A stretch of DNA of 9,841 bases from positions 1-9,841 of the forward strand of contig JAFZOC010000173.1 in NCBI GenBank assembly GCA_017550765.1, in the 5' to 3' direction. How positions within the stretch are numbered: the stretch's first letter is position 1; every line of letters starts with the position of its first letter. Below are positions 4,211 to 9,841 of the stretch, piece by piece. The translations under genes were made by a program, and so were the position numbers. The notes under the pieces were generated by a model, which saw only the letters and a list, made by a program, of their open reading frames with translations, did no database searches and was not told the DNA's origin. The stretch is from Oscillospiraceae bacterium (lineage in GTDB: Bacteria > Bacillota_A > Clostridia > Oscillospirales > Oscillospiraceae).

Positions 4211-7200
4211 ATGAGAAGGACTTGGAAGAGCTTCCTGTCCTTGCTGCTGGTCTTCGCGATGGTCCTCTCCCTCGGCGTGAGTGGCTTCGCTCTCGATGAC
4301 GAGACGGAAGCGACAGCCCCGACGGAAGAGACCGCCGAGGAGCCCAGTGGCTCCGGTGTCGAGTTGTCCTTTGAGAAGGTCGACAACGACATCATCTCCG
4401 AACGTCTCCCCTTTGCCAGCGATCCGGTGGAGGAGGACGAGCCCCTCTACGCTGACGATGAGTTCGTCCGCGTATCCATCGTGCTCCTGGGCGCGTCCGC
4501 GATCGATGCGGGCTATGCTCCGGCCAGCGCTGGCGCCTACCGCGCGAGCCTGAAGGCCGAACAGCAGGCCCTGGCCAACAAGATCTCTGCCGAGGCTCTT
4601 GATGGCGCCCAGCTGGACGTCGTCTGGAACCTGACTCTGGCGGGCAACATGATGTCTGCCTACGTGCCCTACGGCAGCATCGATGCCATCCGCAACGTCA
4701 TCGGCGTCAAGGACGTGGTCCTGGAGACCCGTTACTGGCCCACCGAGGACGAGACCGTCGATCCCGAGAACATCATCGCCACCGAGATGACTGGTGCCAC
4801 GAAAGCCTGGAACCTGGGCTACACCGGCGCCGGCAGCAAGATCGCGGTGGTCGACACCGGTCTGGACACGGAGCACCTGTCCTTCGATCCCGCGGCTTTC
4901 CAGTACGCCATCGATGAGCTGAACGAGACCCGCGAGACCCCCATCGTGCTGATGAACGCAGCCGATGTGGCTGCGGTGTGGGATCAGCTGAACGCCGCCT
5001 CCTTCATCGGCAGCGCGGACGGTGTGTATCTCAACGCCAAGGTCCCCTTTGCGGTCAACTATGTGGACCGCGACCTGGACGTCACCCACATCAATGACGG
5101 CCAGGGCGAGCACGGCTCTCACGTGGCCGGTATCGCCGCTGCCAACAAGTACATCTCCGGTGAGAACGGCTTTGAGAACGCGCTCGAGACCATTGGGACC
5201 CAGGGCGAAGCCCCCGATGCCCAGCTGCTGATCATGAAGGTCTTCGGCAAGGGCGGCGGCGCTTTCGACTCTGACTACATGATCGCCGTCGAGGACGCTA
5301 TGACCCTCGGCTGCGACGCGGTCAACCTGTCTCTCGGCTCCGCTGTGGCCGGCTACACCAACAATGCCACATATGCCGAGATCCTGGATAAACTGACCGA
5401 GTTCGGTCTGGTCTGGACCAACTCCGCGGGCAACAGCTACAGCTGGACCCAGTTCTCCAACGGCCCCAACGGTCTGCTCGCCGACGACGTGAACTACCAG
5501 ACCGGCGGCTCTCCCGCGACCTATCACAACACGCTGTCCGTGGCCTCCGTGGACAACACCACCGGTTCTCTGGCGGTCCCCATGGAGCTGCTCGACGGCA
5601 CCAAGATCACCTACTCCGAGACCTCTGGCTACGGCAACGAGCCCATCTCCACCATCGCCGGCACATACAACTACGTCATGATCCTTCAGGCCGGCAATGA
5701 GACCGCCGACTTCGGCGCCCTGGGCGCTGAGATCCTGGAGGGCAAGGTCGCTGTGGCGTGGCGTGGCAGCAGCTCCTTCTACGTGAAGGCCAACGCCGCC
5801 GCCGCCAACGGTGCCGTCGCTACCATCGTGGCGAACAACCAGGCCGGCGTCATCAACATGAACCTGACCGGCTATACCTACACCGCGCCTGCCGTCTCCA
5901 TCCTCCAGAACGACGGCTACAACATGCTGTACGCCGGTGAGTTCAAGCAGGCCAACGGCGTCAACTACATCGAAGGCGTCATCACCATCCCCGAGGGCGT
6001 CACCAACGACACCGCTTCCGCTTTCCAGCAGATGAGCGCCTTCAGCTCCTGGGGCGGCAACGGCGCGCTGACCATGAAGCCCGAGATCACCGCCCCCGGC
6101 GGCAACATCTGGTCTGTCTGGGGCGCGAACAATGGCCCCGACAGCCCCACGCAGCTGCATGACCAGTATGAGTACATGTCCGGTACTTCCATGGCCTCCC
6201 CGCAGGTCGCCGGCCTGACGGCTGTCCTGAAACAGTACATCCGCGAGAGCGGCCTGCAGGACAAGTTCCCCGGCCTGACTGAGCGTGCCATCGCCCAGTC
6301 CCTGCTGATGTCCACCTCCGTGCCTCTGCGCGAGGCGGCCACCGGCTACTACTGGTCCATCCTGAAGCAGGGCTCCGGTCTGGCCAACGCCAACAACGCC
6401 ATCACCGCCCGCTCCCTGATCCAGGTGGTGGCCCTGCCTGACACCGCTCCCGAGTCCGCGTACGACTCCATCGCCGACGGCAAGGTCAAGGTGGAAGTGG
6501 GCGAGGTCAACGGCGGCTTCACCACCGGCTTCCAGGTGACCAACTTCTCCGACGAGGACATGTCCCTGTACCTCAACGGTGAGTTCTTCACCCAGCTGGT
6601 GACCAACGGCTTCCGCACCGAGTACACCACGCCGGTCTTCGCGTCCATCTCCTGGGCTGTGAACGGCGAGGCTTACACGCCTGCAGATCTCCTGCTCGAC
6701 TTCAACAACGACGGCGTCTCCAACAGCATGGACGCGCAGACCCTGCTGCAGTGGTGCGCCGATCCCAACACCCCGATCTATAACTTGGAGTACGCCGACC
6801 TTGACGGCGACGGCAACGTGGACACCCACGACGCCAAGATCGCTTTCGAGACCCTGAACGGCGCTTCCGTGGAACTGGCTGCCGGCGAGACCGCCTTCAT
6901 CACTGCCTCCGTGTCCTACGACATGAGCCAGTATGACGAGATCAACGGCAACTATGTGGAAGGCTTCCTGTTCGTCCGTGAGGGCGAGACCGGCGACGGC
7001 GCCCTGGGCGTGGAGCACTCCATCCCCGTCTTCGGTTTCAACGGATGCTTCTCTGACGCCTCCATGTTCGACCGCGGCTCCTATCTGGAGTACGCCTACG
7101 GCTTTGGCGACGGCGACCCCGAGACCTATGTCGATCCTTACATGGTCGCCGCTCTGGGCGAAAACGCCTACGTGGTCGAGGCCTTCCTGGTCCAGTACGC

Positions 7201-9841
7201 GGGCGACAGCGGCAAGTACTACTTCGGCGGCAACCCGCTGATCTCTGATGAGACCTATATGCCCGAGCGCAACGCCCTGAACGCCAACGATACCCTGGCG
7301 GGCGTCCGCTTCACGCAGATCCGAAATGCCGGTGACTCCCGCTTCTATGTCACCGACAAGTACGACCGTCTGGTGAAGGGCTCTCAGATGTTCGGCGGCG
7401 CTTCCTATGCGGCGTACTACTCCCAGTCCTCCGGCGCATGGCAGAACTCCAACGTCACCTTCGGCATGAACTACAAGCCCATGCACGTGAGAGAGGGCGA
7501 CGAACTGACTGCCCACCTGCAGCTGGCTCTGGAGTATTATGTCGGCGCTGACGGCGAGACCCGCTGGGACGACCTGGGCGCCGGGTCTGAGATCTCGATC
7601 CCCTTCGTGATCGACAACACCGCGCCTGACATCGTCAAGGTCTACCGCGACAGCAACGTCCCCCCCGATCCTGACGACTTCGAGCTGCCTGTGAATGAGC
7701 TGCCCGAGCAGCCCAACGAAGACGATGAGACGCCCATCTCCGACGAGCCCGTCGAGGAGGAGCCTGTCACCGATACCCTGGAGATCATCACCCACGACAA
7801 CCAGTTCATCGCAGCCGTGGCTCTGTTCACGGATCAGGGCGAGTATCTGGATGCCCAGGGCGCTGTCCAGGATACCATCCGCGGCAAGGAAGTGTACTAC
7901 TCCTTCGACCTGCAGGAGATCTTCGCCGATTCTGACGAGGTATATCCTTACCTGCTGGTCCAGGTCTATGACTACGCGATGAACCTCTCCACCTACAAGG
8001 TCAACTTCGTGGACGACCTGGAGAACGCTGAGGTCGAGTCTGTCACCGTGTCTCCCGAAGAGGCGACCATCATCGGCACCGGCAGCATCAAGCTGAGCGC
8101 TGACGTGCGGCCTTGGGGCATCGACGACACCGTGACCTGGGTGTCTTACGACGAGAGCATCGCCACTGTTGACGAGAACGGCATCGTGACCGGCGTGAGC
8201 GAGGGCACCACCTACATCATCGCTTTCTCTGCCCTGGATCCCTCTGTCTACGGCTACAGCGTCGTCACGGTCAAGTTCATCGACAAGGATCTCAACTGCG
8301 TCCTGTGGGACAAGGCCGGCGAGGTCTGGTTCGCCGATTTCAACCTGAAGACCCTGCCCGAATACACGCCGCTGAACGAAGAGGATCTGCGCCTGCCGAT
8401 CGCGTCGGTCGAGAACGACCCGGACGGCAATCTGTATGCGGCATCCTTCAACAATGACGAGACGACCCTTTACACCGTCGACACCGAAACTTGGACGCTC
8501 AACGAGATCGGTGTGGCATCCTTCCCCTATGTCGACATCACCTGCGCTCCCAGCCTGGGTGAGGACATCATGATCGGCTGCTATGGCCCTTACATCCTGG
8601 TGATCGACAAGAACTCGGCCGGTTATGTGAGCTACTACAACATGAGCTCCTATACCAATGGAGCCGATATCGTCGGCATCACCTACGGTGAGAGCTTCAT
8701 GAACACTTATTATGATCTGCCTGTCGACTGGATCTACTTCGTCGACAACGAGGGCAATCTGTATGAGACCGGCCTGATCACGATGGGTGGAAACTTCTAC
8801 AACTTCAGTGTCTACAACGATGGGAACCTGGGTTATACCTGCGACCTGTACTACTGGCAGTCCCTCTATTACGACGGGTCTGACCTGTACTGGAGCCACT
8901 TCAACAAGGCGGACGACAAGGTCGACATCATCCTCATCGATTTCTCGGATGGCGGCGTCTACAACACCGGCTCCTTCGAGGACAAGGTGTGGCCTGTGGG
9001 CGGTCTGTTCGAGAAAGACGTGGTCGTCGGTGAGTATCTGACCGAGAGCGTCCACAGCGGAGAGCAGATCGTTGGCCAAGCGCAGACGGACGAGCTCACA
9101 CTGCCCGGCGCCCCTGCTCCCGATGCCGAGCCCAACGAGGACGAGGAGCCCATCGATGAGGGCGGCACCATCGCTCCCGTCGAGGGCGGCCTGGACTTCA
9201 GCCGTGTGCAGATCCCCGCTGACAACGACCCCGAGAAGGTCGAGACCGAAGTGGTCGTCTACATCAGCGCCAATGAACTGAGCTACAACGGCAAGATCAC
9301 TGTCGACTTCGATCCCACCACCGTCACCCTGCTGGATGCCATCCCGTCTGTCCAGTATCAGGGCGTCTACGACCGCAGCGCCGAGCTTGGCCACTATGTG
9401 CTGGCCTGGGTCGACTTGAACGGCATCGAGGCTGACGGCGTGATCCTGACCCTGAAGTTCAGCACCGACAGTGTCGGCACCGTGACCATCACCACCTCCG
9501 AGGAGAACGAGCGCGATCCGGATGCGGATGAAGCTCTGCCGCGCGAGGAGCTGGTGTTCCTGGGTTCCGCCACGATCCCCGAGGATCACGAGCACAGCTA
9601 CGAGCTGGCCCACTGGACCTGGACCGAGGACTTCAGCGTCGCCGCGGCCGTGTTCACCTGCCCGCAGGACGGCGCTTCCAAGAGCTACGAGGCCGAGATC
9701 ACCAGCGAGACCACCGATCCCACCTGCACCGAGCCTGGTAAGATCGTCTACACCGCCACTGTCGAGGTGGACGGCGTGACCTACACCGACGTCAAGGAAA
9801 AGGAGATCCCCGCCACCGGCCACGAGTATGGCGAGCCTACC
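4211..9841 (+). CDS. Giant secreted S8 (subtilisin/lactocepin-like) serine protease, open at the right edge
   Basis: Exported protease; 1877 codons seen and no stop. The start at 4211 follows AAGGAGG with 8-nt spacing. Order of parts: signal peptide 1-27 (cut after GFA); acidic linker 29-50; I9-like propeptide about 83-175; catalytic domain about 190-735 with D215 (VVDTG), H301 (HGSHVAG), oxyanion N408 (SAGN) and S660 (GTSMASP); PA domain about 478-578 between N408 and S660, as in lactocepin/C5a peptidase relatives; Fn3-like region about 740-960 split by a dockerin-like pair (826-886); further Fn3-like region to about 1270 containing an acidic Pro-rich stretch (1150-1188); Big_2 Ig-like about 1274-1356; beta-propeller-like about 1357-1605; acidic linker 1634-1659; cohesin-like about 1664-1768; then the start of 76-residue repeats. 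Probably digests host or dietary protein at the cell surface. The anchor, if any, lies beyond the window. All catalytic residues are intact. Downstream domain borders are estimates. Confidence 0.95.
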   Translation, partial: MRRTWKSFLSLLLVFAMVLSLGVSGFALDDETEATAPTEETAEEPSGSGVELSFEKVDNDIISERLPFASDPVEEDEPLYADDEFVRVSIVLLGASAIDAGYAPASAGAYRASLKAEQQALANKISAEALDGAQLDVVWNLTLAGNMMSAYVPYGSIDAIRNVIGVKDVVLETRYWPTEDETVDPENIIATEMTGATKAWNLGYTGAGSKIAVVDTGLDTEHLSFDPAAFQYAIDELNETRETPIVLMNAADVAAVWDQLNAASFIGSADGVYLNAKVPFAVNYVDRDLDVTHINDGQGEHGSHVAGIAAANKYISGENGFENALETIGTQGEAPDAQLLIMKVFGKGGGAFDSDYMIAVEDAMTLGCDAVNLSLGSAVAGYTNNATYAEILDKLTEFGLVWTNSAGNSYSWTQFSNGPNGLLADDVNYQTGGSPATYHNTLSVASVDNTTGSLAVPMELLDGTKITYSETSGYGNEPISTIAGTYNYVMILQAGNETADFGALGAEILEGKVAVAWRGSSSFYVKANAAAANGAVATIVANNQAGVINMNLTGYTYTAPAVSILQNDGYNMLYAGEFKQANGVNYIEGVITIPEGVTNDTASAFQQMSAFSSWGGNGALTMKPEITAPGGNIWSVWGANNGPDSPTQLHDQYEYMSGTSMASPQVAGLTAVLKQYIRESGLQDKFPGLTERAIAQSLLMSTSVPLREAATGYYWSILKQGSGLANANNAITARSLIQVVALPDTAPESAYDSIADGKVKVEVGEVNGGFTTGFQVTNFSDEDMSLYLNGEFFTQLVTNGFRTEYTTPVFASISWAVNGEAYTPADLLLDFNNDGVSNSMDAQTLLQWCADPNTPIYNLEYADLDGDGNVDTHDAKIAFETLNGASVELAAGETAFITASVSYDMSQYDEINGNYVEGFLFVREGETGDGALGVEHSIPVFGFNGCFSDASMFDRGSYLEYAYGFGDGDPETYVDPYMVAALGENAYVVEAFLVQYAGDSGKYYFGGNPLISDETYMPERNALNANDTLAGVRFTQIRNAGDSRFYVTDKYDRLVKGSQMFGGASYAAYYSQSSGAWQNSNVTFGMNYKPMHVREGDELTAHLQLALEYYVGADGETRWDDLGAGSEISIPFVIDNTAPDIVKVYRDSNVPPDPDDFELPVNELPEQPNEDDETPISDEPVEEEPVTDTLEIITHDNQFIAAVALFTDQGEYLDAQGAVQDTIRGKEVYYSFDLQEIFADSDEVYPYLLVQVYDYAMNLSTYKVNFVDDLENAEVESVTVSPEEATIIGTGSIKLSADVRPWGIDDTVTWVSYDESIATVDENGIVTGVSEGTTYIIAFSALDPSVYGYSVVTVKFIDKDLNCVLWDKAGEVWFADFNLKTLPEYTPLNEEDLRLPIASVENDPDGNLYAASFNNDETTLYTVDTETWTLNEIGVASFPYVDITCAPSLGEDIMIGCYGPYILVIDKNSAGYVSYYNMSSYTNGADIVGITYGESFMNTYYDLPVDWIYFVDNEGNLYETGLITMGGNFYNFSVYNDGNLGYTCDLYYWQSLYYDGSDLYWSHFNKADDKVDIILIDFSDGGVYNTGSFEDKVWPVGGLFEKDVVVGEYLTESVHSGEQIVGQAQTDELTLPGAPAPDAEPNEDEEPIDEGGTIAPVEGGLDFSRVQIPADNDPEKVETEVVVYISANELSYNGKITVDFDPTTVTLLDAIPSVQYQGVYDRSAELGHYVLAWVDLNGIEADGVILTLKFSTDSVGTVTITTSEENERDPDADEALPREELVFLGSATIPEDHEHSYELAHWTWTEDFSVAAAVFTCPQDGASKSYEAEITSETTDPTCTEPGKIVYTATVEVDGVTYTDVKEKEIPATGHEYGEPT
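6686..6868 (+). other. Dockerin-like EF-hand pair inside the protease
   Basis: Two calcium-loop motifs of dockerin type: DFNNDGVSNSMDA (D830, N832, D834, D841) and DLDGDGNVDTHDA (D863, D865, D867, D874), 33 residues apart, with LLQWC and IAFETL helices after them. Dockerins bind cohesins in cellulosomes and related surface assemblies. This one is internal rather than C-terminal and seems to interrupt an Fn3-like domain. The pattern of calcium residues is clear; the binding partner is unknown. Confidence 0.75.
9593..9841 (+). repeat. First unit and start of the second unit of a 76-residue protein repeat
   Basis: The unit opens at H1795 (HSYELAHWTWTEDFS), runs through VFTCPQDG, TDPTCTEPG and YTATVEVDGVTYTD, and ends IPATG. 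It is followed at H1871 by HEYGEPT, which looks like the opening of the next unit 228 bp on. This module type (W-x-W, FTC, ATCTE-x-G, YTATV, ATGH) is common as tandem copies in surface proteins of gut Firmicutes. Only one full copy is visible. Confidence 0.6.

Noticed and set aside
2084..9823. Minus-strand open frame of 2579 codons opposite pepV, the intergenic region and the protease
   Set aside because: It is in codon register with both plus-strand genes and exists because they lack TTA, CTA and TCA codons. Its translation is low-complexity, and the sense frames carry clear family motifs, promoters and ribosome binding sites.
1..9841. tRNA, rRNA, CRISPR array or known riboswitch
   Set aside because: No cloverleaf, rRNA-like stretch or regularly spaced short repeat was recognised by reading. 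A covariance-model search was not possible here.

Overview
This window looks like chromosomal DNA from a high-GC, Gram-positive gut-type clostridium, most likely in the Oscillospirales. The pointers are GC-rich coding with Shine-Dalgarno sequences of the AAGGAGG type, sigma-A-like promoters, a PlsY acyltransferase, a PepV dipeptidase, and a giant secreted S8 protease with PA, dockerin-like and Ig-like modules. Taxonomy is inferred from gene content, not from a database comparison.

Left part (1-3526), housekeeping. The N-terminal half of an RlmD-type 23S rRNA uracil methyltransferase runs leftward off the window. It diverges from three rightward genes: an RluA-type pseudouridine synthase (634-1335), plsY (1387-1995) and pepV (2144-3526). 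The divergent pair is driven by two overlapping promoters that are mirror images around a TTTGCAAA palindrome. plsY and pepV each also have a promoter-like sequence in front, so the cluster is probably a chain of independently started units rather than one strict operon. A strong stem-loop separates plsY from pepV.

Middle part (3527-4210), a regulated leader region. It holds a perfect 16-bp inverted repeat after pepV, a near-consensus promoter with a palindrome in its spacer (possible repressor operator), a run of ten C, a small gene of 85 codons, a hairpin after that gene, and a 26-bp palindrome closed by a GCGA tetraloop just ahead of the protease ribosome binding site.

Right part (4211-9841), one very large open gene, still open at the window edge after 1877 codons. 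It encodes an exported subtilase with signal peptide, I9-like propeptide, full catalytic tetrad (D215, H301, N408, S660), PA domain, Fn3-like domains, a dockerin-like EF-hand pair placed inside an Fn3-like domain, a Big_2 domain, a beta-propeller-like region, a cohesin-like domain and the start of a 76-residue tandem repeat. The small upstream protein resembles the second half of an I9 propeptide, so the two genes may form a protease plus helper/inhibitor pair. This pairing, and the dockerin and cohesin-like modules in one chain, are the most interesting content of the window.
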